Positions 36,931-47,889 of a stretch of 64,000 bases of DNA are shown here, piece by piece (position 1 is the stretch's first letter; each line of letters begins with the position of its first letter). The stretch lies in the NCBI RefSeq assembly GCF_003711515.1, contig NW_021167084.1, positions 1,033,811 to 1,097,810 of the forward strand, given 5' to 3'. The stretch is from Sodiomyces alkalinus F11. Its lineage: Eukaryota; Ascomycota; Sordariomycetes; Glomerellales; Plectosphaerellaceae. The position numbers were made by a program, and so were the translations under genes. The notes below the pieces were generated by a model. The model searched no databases and had not been told where the DNA came from. It saw only the letters and a list, made by a program, of their open reading frames with translations.

Positions 36931-38477
36931 TAGCGTACTAATTATCGTATAGGCACACGGACTACGACGTGGTCACTAGGGGATCTATGCCTAACTAAGG
37001 GCTTCGGATCTCGGGGACCTCGGGTATCAGGATATAATAAGGGAGGATACCGGAAAAGACCGGATAGGGTCTAAATGATATAGTACCCATAACAGAGTCT
37101 TTACCACCTAAATTAAGAGTATAAGAGACTTATATAGATATAACTTAATATAATATATATATACGAGATTTCTGCTCTATTAAGTTAATTATATAAATAC
37201 TATTTTAACGTGCGAAAGTTATAAGTCCGGTTTATAACCCCTAAACGATAGATATTACTAAGACTACCCCTATTCTACTATAAAAGTAATTATAGTTATA
37301 TAAGCACTCTTAAATAACTACTATCGACCTAATTAGAGTAATTAAGCGATTAATCAACCTACTAATCTACTTATTAATTAATTAATTAATCGATAAGTAA
37401 GTAAAGATATCTTCTAATATATCTAACGCCAAATAGAAGGTAATAGCCACTACCCCAATTAACTAAAGGAATTAGGCGATATAGGAGCACGCCGTATATA
37501 GTAAATCTGCCTCTTACTAGGATAACTACCTTAATCTAAAGCTAAGCGATAAGGAGGCCGACGCCTACCTGCTTCTTAAGCCTATACTATCTAATATTCG
37601 TAAATACAAAGCCCTTATTATAGACCTAAACGCGGCAGAGGAGGCGACGGCTATTATATCTTCTACTATTACGCTAAAGGGCGATAAGGCCACCGATACC
37701 ACGGACGCTATCGTTACTATAGCGGCCACGGCCGCTATAGCTACCACGGCCGCTAGTAAAAAGAAGATAGCCGCTCGCCGGAAGGCTATAGCCGTAATAA
37801 AAAACCTACCGATAAGGGCGCTCACGTCTATTAACGACCTCTCCGAAAAAGGGCGTACGCGCTACCTATAAAATCGCCGCGTATACCGCGAGGAAAAGGC
37901 CGACTATAAAATATAGTAGAAGGAGTTTAATAACGTATACTCGTATATCGAAAAGACTATTTATACCACGTTACGTAACCTCCTTACCTAGCTATAGGAT
38001 AATACCGTAAATAACCTATAAGCCTAGATTACTATCCTCTACGCGTATATAGGACTAACCCCTATAAACCTCCGTAAGGAAGCCTTAGTCCTATACTAAT
38101 AATACACCACGCCTATAAAGGCTATACCTAAGGATATAGACGGGTAGGTTATTAGCTAGAAAATAGCGATAATACACTATAAATATATAGGCGTTTTAGA
38201 GCTATTAAGCGCGGACTATTAGGCAGAAGACGCGTTAAAAGCTATTAGACTTATTACCTAGGAATAGAGTAGTAATTACTTAGTAAATAACTATAATAAG
38301 ATTACGAAAAATAAGCTCATAATTAATAACTTTATAAAGGCTTTAAGGGCGGTTCTTAGTAATATAAAGAGCCTATAATCCGCCACTATAAAGTCTAGAG
38401 TCGGGAGTGGCACCTTTAATACCCTTAGGAACCTCCCTGATACTAAGGATACTACTACTACTAATAATAAGATAATA

Positions 38478-38993
38478 TTATTATTATTTATTACGCTGTT
38501 CTCGCTTAGCTAAGCTAGGCTAGCCACCTAGGCAACAGTCCTTCTCTAATTCTCGAGGGGAAACCGTTAATAGATAAAAACCCCTGCGCTCTTATTATAT
38601 AAGTAGTTCCATCGTGCGTGGCCGCTACGGTGTCGCTCCGCGGCCCCGTTTTTATCGCTGTTCGAAAACCGGATCTCACCTCCGGGCTAGTGGCTGACGG
38701 GGGTCGGCTGATTAGTTTAGTAGGTGCCGTGTCGGGTCGCACGCGCCCTCGGTGCGTTATCGCCACGGTCACTCGCCGCTGTCCTTTCCTTTATTCCGTT
38801 ATTCCGGATCCGGCGAGGTTCTCTCCTCGCCGCGCCCCCCGTTACTCCTTCCTTTATTTGTTGTTTGTTCCTAAACCTCCTTTGTGTGTCTGCTGTTTGT
38901 GGCGGCCCTTATATAGTCATGTGCCTCCCTTACTCGCGCTGCGTAGGCTCTCCGGGGCAGGCGCTATAGTATAGGCCGGGCGTGGCTGCCGTT
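38478..38993 (-). mobile_element. Unmutated 516-bp insertion with (TAA)-rich tail and 13-bp target duplication (SINE-like)
   Basis: The flanks carry the identical 13-mer TAATAAGATAATA at 38,465-38,477 and 38,994-39,006. Two related Copia A copies hold the site without insertion (7072-7088 inverse; 16,425-16,441). Read on the minus strand, the insertion ends in AATAAATAATAATAA, like the tails of the resident LINEs. The bases just before it (AGCGAGAACAGCG) loosely resemble the LINE end (AGCGGAGTAAGATCG). No terminal inverted repeats and no TG...CA ends are apparent. Composition is GC-rich with normal CA/TG. TATA-like runs occur near 38,600 and 38,915. Frames of about 80-118 codons on both strands look like chance. 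A tRNA-type B box was not seen. I infer a non-autonomous element moved by LINE machinery. Confidence 0.6.
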
Positions 38994-40929
38994 TAATAAG
39001 ATAATACGAAGCGTCCTTGTAGCGATACGTCTGTAAAGGCTATCCCTCTCGCGATAAGGAGGCCTTACGAGATATATAAGAATACCTATTCTACCGCCGC
39101 CTATTAGTACGTAAGGCCAGATATACGCCCTTATACCTAGCGTGGCCGTAAAGATATTACGAAGGTTATAGAAAAGAAGATACGTAATTATAGGTTTAAA
39201 AGCCACGTAGACACCGCGATATAGAAGAGGCGGGAAGCCGTAGAGGGCACTGCTAGTAAGATACAGGAAGTCCAGGAAGATTAGCTCTATAATACTACAC
39301 CTATTATAACTATAGTTTTAAAAGACCTATCCGTTACCGTAACGGGGTAACTAGGTATCCACCCCTTCTAAGAAAGGGGGGTAGCACGCCCTTATACGAC
39401 GGCACGATTAAGATTATAATAGTGGGTATCCCTTTTTATTAACTAAGTTAAAGTGTTATTATACTACGCGATCCTAGACTTAGAATCGTTAATCTACGTC
39501 TTTAATAATTAAGGCCATTTTACGGCTATTAGACTACCTACTAATACTTTATCTTTATCCCTTTAAGTAAGCACCTATAAGGCATCTATTCTCGAGTATA
39601 GAGACGTTAAGCTACGTATATAATCCCTATCCGGTATAAAAAGGCTACTACGCCTACACGATACCGTATACTATAAGGAGTTTATTACTAATATTATTTT
39701 AGAACGCTAGCTACGCCTATAAGGCTACCGCTAGAATACTATAAACGATACTAGTATTAGCTCTACTAATAACCGGTATATCCATAAGCTACTAGATATC
39801 TACGGCTAGTATATAATCGAGTATACGGAAGACACGGCCACCGCTCCTATATTTACGGTTTAGGCTTAGCACCTACACGATAACCCGCACGGAAGATTAT
39901 AATAACCGTGGTAACCGTAGAAGACCACCACATAAAGGTAGCACGAGCGCCTTAGCTACTACGGTACTAATACCCTTATAAGGGTCGTCGACGCTACTTA
40001 GGAGGTAAGAATTAAGGGGCCGTGAACCATAGAGTATAACGTATATAGATAATCGTAAATACCTACGTAGATTAGACGTATACTATCCCTTTACCTATTA
40101 AAGCCCGGAGAGGCCCTGGCTATTACTATTTATAATCTAGAAAAGTCGGAATCGCTAGGCGGCCGATATAAATCTATTATATTCGTTATAAATATATATA
40201 TAGGTTATATATAGAATTACTACCCATAGAAAAGAGACTAAGGCTTTATCCTTTATATGTTAAAAGACGTTTTTACCCTGCTTAAGACCTAATTTAATAT
40301 TAGGCTATATATCCTACGGGCCGATTCTAAGATAGTTTAGCACCTAGAAATCGTTACTTTCCTTACTACTAAGGGGGTAGAAGGCTAGCTATTAGCATTA
40401 TATTTATAGGATTAAAACGGTGTTATGGAACGGATTAAAGATATCGTTAGAAGAAGGGCGAGGGCTATAAGGATTAGAGCTAATCTGCCTATATCTATGT
40501 AGCCTAAGATCTTTAAGACTACTATATATCTATATAATAGAACCCTATAATATATTAACGATTAGAAAACGCTATACGAAGGCCTGCGCGGCTATTAACC
40601 TAACCTTACGCACCTCGAGTATACGGCTATAAAGTCTTTATAAAAACGTATAATACCTAAGCTAAAAGGAACCGCTTATAAAGACTAGAACCGAAGGCAT
40701 AGATCGGTTATTATATCGGATACTATTCCTTAAATAGCTTCCGTGTATAGCTACTATACCTAACGGATATTATTACTATAAAAGACGTGATCTTTAACGA
40801 AGATAAGACCTTTAACGGTAGGATTAAGACGCTATAAGCTATAGCTTCCGCTAAGGAAATTAGGGAACGCCTATAATCTATGCGTATTACCTAATCTAAT
40901 AATATAGCGAATAGGCTATTATTAAGAGG

Positions 40930-41160
40930 TATAGTCGTAGATATATTAGATCTCGAGTCGGAAGACTCTAACACTACCGCTATTACTATGGATAAAGGCA
41001 AGGCCGTCGCTATTACTACGAAAAAGGCTACCGCTATTATTACAGGCACCGTTTTTACTATGGAAAAAGATACCGCTATTACTACGGATAATCCACGGTT
41101 CACTACTACGAGGTTTAAACCGTTTCCCACGCCTTTAATATCCCCGAAAGATCCTACACG
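40930..41160 (+). repeat. Repeat-bearing linker between integrase and RT in Copia A
   Basis: The plus strand encodes repeated Ala-Ile-Thr-Thr blocks between charged residues. It corresponds to the longer array at 4813-5070 in the inverse copy. Confidence 0.5.
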
Positions 41161-42405
41161 CATATTCCTTATAGCGTTAGCGGTATTATAGGGCGTGAAG
41201 GTAGAAGAAGATAATAGCTATAAACGGGTAGCCGTGGATGCCCCTAGGGGGTGCCTATTAGCCGTACGCTTATTAGCCGCGCGTCTATTACCCGCGCGCC
41301 TATCTATTATAAGAACTATTATAAGCCTTTATATAACCGTGAAGGTATAGAACGATAATGCCTAGAAGGCGTTCTTTAACGCTAGAAGGACTTATAACCC
41401 TATACGTATAAGGAAGTAAGCTATTAACGACGGCGATATTAGTACTATAGATCCCTCTCCCTGTAACGCCTCCTAGTCGCTATCGTATTTAACCTGCGAG
41501 GATCTCCCGCCTCCACTAAACTACTACCACGATATACGCCTCTACTCGTTATAGGAGCGGTGGTTATAGGCCGAGGGGGAATACCTTAAGGGCTACTAGT
41601 AGATAGGCTACTAGTAGGAGGTGGGTAGTAATTAAGCTAATAAGTAATAAGTCCTTATCTATAGATAGGTATACACCTATAAGTTTTATAAGAAGGGTAT
41701 CCTTTTTAAATATAAGGTATACCTTATAGTATAAGGGGATAAATAAAAATGGTTAGAAACTAAAGATAACTACGCCGCTATATTAGCCTCGTGGTCCTTC
41801 CGTATACTAATAGCGATCGCCGCCCGATTTAACCTGCGGATAATATAGTTCGACGCTATTAACGCGTTCGTTAATACTAGCCTTAAAAAGGAAGTGTTTA
41901 TAAAGATACTATAAGGCTATAAAGTGCTAGATAAGGTCCTGCTACTACGGAACGCCCTCTTCGGTTTAAGGGTATCGCTACTACTATAGTAAGAGAAATT
42001 TAGCGGTACGCTATAGAAGATAGAATTCACGGCTATCCCTAATAACCCCTATATTATAATCCGCGATAGTTTAATCCTATTCTTCTATACTAACGATATC
42101 GGACTTATCTACTATAGAGATTATAAGACTAACGCCGATAACCTCGAGGCTGCCCTTAAATAAAGCTATAGGTTATCGGGAGGTGATAAAATCCGTTAGT
42201 TCCTAGGAATTAAGGTTCTAAGGGATAAAGCTATACCTAGATTATAGCTATTATAATCCTCCTACATAGAGAAGATCACGGTTAACTACTACGCAGATAT
42301 ACTTTACCAAAGACTACTAAAGGTCCTATTATTAACTATGGAACCGTTAATACCACGCGACGGTATACGCGTATCGATTCCTAAGGTCTGCTAGTATTAG
42401 GGTAT

Positions 42406-42857
42406 TAATAAGCCCTAGCCAGGCAAATCCCTGGCCAGCCAGTACTATAGGACCTAGAGAATCTAGGATTTAATATACTCTAGCCGGGCACGACTTTGGC
42501 TAGCTAGTATTATCGGACCTAGGAAACCCAGGATTTAGAGGGTAACCTTTACTATAGTAAATAGGGTATAATAAAGATATCTTCTCTAAACTAAGGGGTA
42601 AAGCCCCGAACTAATATATCTACGGGGAACCCCGGGGATACATCGGCTCGCTAACTATAGGCCCTAGCTTTAACAGTAAACTACTATAAAACACGGTTCT
42701 AATAGTAGACCGCTATAGAACACGATTCTAATAATAGACCGCTATAAAGCACGGTTCTAATAATAGACTGCCGTGGAATACGGTTCTAATAGTAAACCGC
42801 TATAGAACGCGGTTCCTATACCTTATCTAGTATCTATAGTATACCGTGGGCGTATTA
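42406..42857. repeat. LTR D1 with five 29-bp tandem units
   Basis: It begins TAATAAGCCC and ends GGGCGTATTA. The third copy at 61,871 begins TGATATGCCC, which shows that the first TA is a RIP product of TG. GGTTCTAATAGTAGACCGC-type units recur every 29 bp at 42,695, 42,724, 42,753, 42,782 and 42,811. Confidence 0.75.
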
Positions 42858-42918
42858 TATACCCCGGGCTATAAAGCCCTGTATCTCGCGGGCTTCCTAG
42901 CTATATAGCCGTAGAACA

Positions 42919-43475
42919 CGGTGCGTCCTGCTTAGGACGCGGATATTACGACCAATGGGCCCAACACATAACATGCAGGAAGGATGCCCTAGTACGTAAC
43001 GCCGCACCAGGACATAACCAGAAGATGACTCAGGAAGGAGTCACGTATTAGGCCACGTGATATAAGGAAAGGATACTTTAGAATAATATAGGGAGTGATC
43101 ACTAAGGGCCTAGTAAGTAAGATTGAATAACATAGGGAGTAATCACTAAGGGCCTAGTAAGTAAGAGTAAATAACACACTATATATACCTTAGTATCCTA
43201 GGTCTTACTTCTACTAGAGAATAAGATATCGATTAATCTAAGTCTTTACCTAGACTACTATTCTACGCTTAAACCTACCTTATAAAGAAGACGCCTAGTC
43301 TTTACGACGTAACTACGACTAGACCACTACGAATGATAGTTACTGCTCTTTAGTTAACATCCTCTTCTTATTTTGAACTAAAACCTCGACGCCAGTCCCC
43401 TATCGTCCGCTATACTATAGAGGACCGGAAGCCGTCGTAATAGCGGACTTATAGCAGATATCCTGATAACGGAGT
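42919..43475. mobile_element. Weakly mutated solo-LTR-like insertion inside element D
   Basis: Against the relative at 62.2-62.35 kb this stretch is extra. It keeps many CA/TG (for example GGGCCCAACACATAACATGCA near 42,958). It opens with a hairpin-forming GCGTCCTGCTTAGGACGC at 42,921 and has a 44-bp direct repeat (starts 43,088 and 43,132). A TATA-like ACTATATATACC lies near 43,178. Possible flanking duplication is ACGG. Limits are approximate. Confidence 0.5.
43088..43175. repeat. Two-unit 44-bp tandem repeat
   Basis: ATAGGGAGTGATCACTAAGG at 43,088 recurs as ATAGGGAGTAATCACTAAGG at 43,132. Each is followed by GCCTAGTAAGTAAGA, just upstream of a TATA-like run. Confidence 0.8.
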
Positions 43476-43799
43476 TAGAGGAGAATAAAAGAAAATTACT
43501 TCGTGCTAGCGAGGTGCGACGCCTTAGTAGCGGCCGCTATTAATACCACCTATAGTGGCGTTATATATAAGCCAACGAAGCGGGAAAAAATAATAACTAT
43601 TACCGCCGTTTCTTATAGTAGTAGGACGGCGACGAGGCTATCGACTACCTCCTATAGTCCTGGACGGGTAAGTAAGTATATAGAAGGAAAATTTCTTTTT
43701 TTAGGACTATAATAGGGAAGACCGAGGTGCCCTAGAATACTAGGATAGAAGACGAATAAAAGTAAATAAACTATAAGTAAATAAACTATACTATAATAA

Positions 43800-45700
43800 C
43801 CCCGGCGTATCCAGCGTGAATCTCCTATATCCCGAGCTTATTCTATTATATCTATAGTATCCGAATCGTTATTAAGGTTAATAGGCGGCATATAAGGCAG
43901 GCTAAGACCTAGTATATCGACGCCGTAGATAGTGGCCGCGTCCTCTAGCGATACGATATTATATTATTCTGCTAGCTTAGTAATAGAGATCTCGTATAAG
44001 GCTAGTAAACTGCGTTCCTTATATTATTCGAAGTAACGGTAGAGAACGGCGTAATACTTAACGATATTCTCCGCTAATTCTCGGTTATTAACTAGGCGGT
44101 CTATAAGCCTTTTACGGCGACTAGCGGAGAAGTCGGTATTATTATAGTTTATAGGAGCTAGTTAGATAAATACCCGAAGGCGTTATAGCTTTACGAAGAG
44201 TTACTAATTAGCTACACTCTAAGTAGGATCCTTAGAGACGTGGTCCTTAATCTATTATTTAGCGAAACTAGCTATTACCGCCGGTATACCGATAGCGTAC
44301 CCACGCTACCCTAGAAGGGTGATCTTCTAGCCGTTATCTAGGTTTAGGTCCTATAACTATAACTACGCGGTATTAATAGAGACTCGCGGGGCGATATTAC
44401 GGGCGAGGTCTTACTAAACCTTAAGTTCCCCGGCTATAGTAGCGACTCGTTTAGGGGTTAGTGCGTCGCCGTTATCCTTTACCCGGCGTTTCGGGGCGGA
44501 GCTAGGTCCGGTAATAATAATACGCTTAATGAATTATTAAACAGGTAAGGGCTTAGATTAGATATCATAACGTTCCCGTATAAGGAATAAATAGATATCG
44601 CTAGCCCGATAATCGGCGTTATAGGCTACGGCGGCTATAATACAGAGAAACTCCGGTCCGTTAATATACCTCTTATTAAAGGCTATAATATTACTAACAA
44701 TAGTACGGTATTCGTTTATATATTCTTCTAGCTTATCTAGAAGCTTAGCGGCGAATATAGTGTTAGTGTAGGAAGGCGAATCCGGGGCGTCCCCGGTAAT
44801 AAGATCGACTATCTCTATTATTAGCGGAGTGGGCTATAAAGCGGGCGGCGGAGTAATAATAGCGTTAAAGGTATCGTGGTAGGTAATAGCTTCTATAGGG
44901 GCAATAAACGTTACTTATATCTACGTGCTTAGGGGTATTAGGGAGCTATTAGTAGTAATATAGGCTAAATAGCGATAACGCTAGACGGGTATTTAGGGGG
45001 TAGTATTAGCGAATTACCTAACGGTGTTTTAGCGGGGCGCTAATAGGATAATATACTTATTAAATATCTAGTCAGGTTACGCTTAATTAGCGATCTCGGC
45101 GTTAGCGGCGATTAACTAGCACGGCTAAGGACAACGGCGCGGTAGTATACGCGCGGTTTTCTTAGTAACCGGCCAGGAGATACAGGGGTAAGACGGTAAC
45201 ACGTAGATAGTACGCTTTAACCCGCGGGTCCGCGGTTTATTATATCCTAGTTAGATAACTTTATTACATAACTACTTAATCTATACGGGGTTCTCCTAGC
45301 GCTATTTATTAAGCTTAGTACTAACGCTAGGAAGTCCGTCGATAATCCTTTCTTCGCCCCTATATAGCTGTAGAGCCTAAAAGTATCCGTTAACGCCGAG
45401 GTTAGTCCCTTAGCGCCGACCGCGGAACGCGCTTTTGAAACGCTCCTAGTAGATACTATCCTTAGACTTTTACGTGCCGGCTAGTTTCAGCGCGGCGAAC
45501 TATATCGTGTTTAGTGGGGACGATATAGTGTTACGGAGATACGGCGGCTTATTACGGAAACTAATAGTAGAGTAGGGATTATCGTGATACGGATAATATA
45601 AGAGAAGTAATATAGTAAGTTATAAGGTAGTTTATTATAATACGGGAACTTAGGAAGATATAGTAAGTCATAGGAAAAGCGATATAATACGCGAACCTTA
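43800..45700 (-). pseudogene. RIP-broken reading frame of unknown family inside element D
   Basis: On the minus strand a frame with stops mainly at former Trp/Gln codons can be followed from about 45,500 to 43,800. Readable blocks are LLDKLEEYINEYRTIVSNII (near 44,720), PSSAPKRRVKDNGDALTPKR (near 44,480), FSASRRKRLIDRLVNNRELA (near 44,110) and KLAE-stop-YNIVSLEDAA (near 43,960). The content is helical and charged. I do not recognise RT, integrase, protease, a zinc knuckle or a transposase. It could be a divergent Gag or a captured host gene; no function is proposed. Confidence 0.45.
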
Positions 45701-45724
45701 CCCAAAAGCTTAGTTATTACTATT

Positions 45725-46143
45725 TAATAAGCCCTATCTAGGTAAATTCCTAGTTAGCTAGTACTATTAGACCTAGGGCTTTTAGGGTTTAAAAGGGTAA
45801 CCTTTACTTTAGTATATAAGGGTAAAATACAGATATCTTCTCTAAACTAAGGGGCGAAGCCCCGAATTAATATATCTATAGGGGAACCCCGGGGATAGTT
45901 CGGCTTAGTAACTATAGACCCTGGTTTTAACAGTAGACCGCCGTGGAATACGGTTCTAACGGTAGACCGTTATAGAATACGGTTCTAATAGTGGACCGCC
46001 GTGGAATACGGTTTTAACGGTGGACCGCCGTAAAACATGGTTCTAATAGTAGACTGCCGTGGAACACGGTTCTAATAGTGGACCGCTGTGGAATACGGTT
46101 CCTATGCCTTATCTAGTATCTATAGTACGCCGTGGGCGTATTA
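45725..46143. repeat. LTR D2 with 29-bp tandem units
   Basis: Direct copy of LTR D1; units recur every 29 bp (45,923, 45,952 and on). Homology to D1 stops at GTATTA (46,143). Confidence 0.75.
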
Positions 46144-47600
46144 TTTAAGTAGCTTACTCTAGCTCCTAACCTAGCTCCTACTATTACTCCTATTATAACC
46201 CCCTCCTATAATCTGCCTAGATAACTAGTTTCACGTCTATTAATAAGAAGTAAAAGCCTATTAACCTGCCTAAGGGTCCTAAGACTCCTAAGACACCTTA
46301 GATAAGTAAGCTAAAGTCCTCTTCCCCTGATTAGGGGATAATAGATATACCGATAATTCATAAGGATAATAGCGACATGTTACTAGAGCTAGATAACCAC
46401 GAGCCTAATACTCCTAAGAAAAAGGATACTAAAGACGACACGCCCTTAACTATTAAGCTAGTACCTAATACTCCAACTAAGGCTCCTAAGGTTTATATCT
46501 TTAACGGTTCCCCTTATCCGAAGAAGCCTAAGCTAAAAAAGTAGTCGAAGCCGTAGATATAGTAACCGTAGCCGGCCCTAGTTAAGATTAGCTGGGCTAC
46601 TATAACCACATAGATACGGCTTTAGTGTAGTGTTAGCAGCTAGTTATATAACCCCCCTTTTAAGGCTACTAGATCCACCTCCTATATATATATTAAGGAT
46701 AGGCTTAGGACATCGCTATCAAGGGATTATTATTTAATCATTATCCTCTTTTATAATTACTTATTCTACGTTTAAGGTATCTTTCTAGTTTAACCTATAT
46801 TACCCTGATCAGAATAGTAACTACCGATCTACTTCTTCGCTAAAGGTTATAGTATTATTAGTTATATTTTGGTTATATATCGTGGTTTTACTAGACAAAC
46901 CTCTTTATCTAATCTTTATCTTAACGATTTAGTGCTACTACGTATTTATTTAGTTGTAATATAGTACTTGGAGGCGGATTTATTCGGCGTCCCTAAAGTA
47001 TTCTAACTCTAATTAGAGTAATAAAGGCGCTTAAGAGAGGTTCCGGCCCTCCTAAACAGACTATTAGTTAATAACCCCTAAAGAATATAAAGATAATAAC
47101 TAAGAAAGAATTTAACGCTTTAAGACTAAGGGGAGATTTACCCTAATAGATTTAGCAAAAGAAACGACTATATAGATAAGATAGGAAGCACCTTTAGCAC
47201 TTTTAATTATAAGACCCGCCGCCGCAGAGGTAGTAACTATAAGAATAGAAGAGACCGATTAGATCGCGATAGAGTTAGATTCCGGATATAAAATAGACTT
47301 AATAGGGGGCTTATAACCCCTACCACTAATTAAAATAGACTCTTATATAATAGCGAAGAAAAGATAAGACTACCGAGAGTAGCTTACCCAGATTACGGTA
47401 ACTAACCCCTAATGACCTAAAGAAAATACTAATATTAAGTATAGAAGCGAAATAACGATACCTTATATAAGGACCCGATAGTCTAATAAATAAGACGTTT
47501 ACGGACCCCGTAAGTAAGTTATAATACTTCTTCGTAAAACTTAGCGTATAATATTACTAATATTAATATCTATAAGTATAGTCCCTTTACTAATAAGTAA
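46144..47600 (+). pseudogene. RIP-broken retroelement-like frame, unidentified
   Basis: A plus-strand frame from about 46,250 starts Pro/Lys-rich (LPKGPKTPKTP; EPNTPKKKDTKDDTPL). It continues with a hydrophobic/aromatic block (46,680-46,960) and a basic Arg-rich block (about 47,210-47,280). Stops are mostly former Gln/Trp. The layout suggests a retroelement Gag-like protein, but no diagnostic motif is visible. No gene seen otherwise. Confidence 0.35.
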
Positions 47601-47639
47601 TCTCCTAATTATAGGGGGCCTTTTCCTTTAAGGTAATAT

Positions 47640-47876
47640 AACCGCGCAGATCGGTTATTAGGGTCAGGATAACTAATTAGGTCGGCCGCACGTTTTCTGA
47701 CCAATTAGGTCAGGGGACCGAACCGGTCAATCGGGTCAAAGGGATATACGTAACTAATCCAGATTATATAAGGACCGTTTTATCTGATCTTCCTGTATTC
47801 TAGATTTTTATCTATCTATCTACGGATTAATAACTATAATTTTCATTTTAACGTTCCTGTATAGGAACGTCCCTAC
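47640..47876 (+). repeat. Lightly mutated LTR-like segment
   Basis: The segment keeps CA/TG (GACCAATTAGGTCAGGGGACC). It contains TTATATAAGGACC as a promoter-like element near 47,764 and ends ...GTCCCTACA before a Gag-like frame. A palindromic ACGTTCCTGTATAGGAACGT lies near 47,851. No second copy is in the window, so the ends are guesses. Confidence 0.4.
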
Positions 47877-47889
47877 ACAGTTATAGTAA

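Larger units (their letters stand above)
36944..42405 (+). mobile_element. Ty1/Copia family A relic, plus strand
   Basis: An LTR region opens the element (about 36,944-37,300). Gag-like sequence follows (37.3-39.6 kb, interrupted at 38,478-38,993), then integrase (about 39,700-40,650), with KSIIFVINIYIGYI and YLYNRTL as Copia-type blocks. A repeat-bearing linker (about 40,930-41,160) precedes reverse transcriptase (about 41,640-42,380), with FDAINAFVNT, NALFGLRVSPLL and FYTNDI where FYVDDI is expected. RNase H and the 3' LTR are missing: at 42,406 another LTR begins. The inverse copy lies at 4813-8603 and a short direct copy at 16,065-17,105. CA/TG are nearly gone except in the insertion. Confidence 0.8.
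42406..46143. mobile_element. Segment bounded by two direct LTRs with 29-bp repeats (element D)
   Basis: LTR D1 (42,406-42,857) and LTR D2 (45,725-46,143) lie in the same orientation and share start, end and internal repeat array. The interior of about 2.9 kb is short for an autonomous retrotransposon and carries no RT or integrase that I can see. It contains a younger LTR (about 42,919-43,475), a short plus-strand frame at 43,503-43,712 of unknown meaning, and a long broken minus-strand frame (about 45,500-43,800). No target duplication matches at the outer edges, and Copia A does not resume after 46,143, so the two LTRs may not derive from one insertion. Confidence 0.6.

Noticed and set aside
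38515..38974. Frames of 80-118 codons in the unmutated insertion as a host gene
   Set aside because: There are frames on both strands with no recognised motif, and the whole block is bounded by a target duplication, so a non-coding mobile element is more likely.
42406..46143. Simple LTR retrotransposon inserted into Copia A
   Set aside because: No matching target duplication was found, and Copia A does not resume after the second LTR, so a single clean insertion is not supported.
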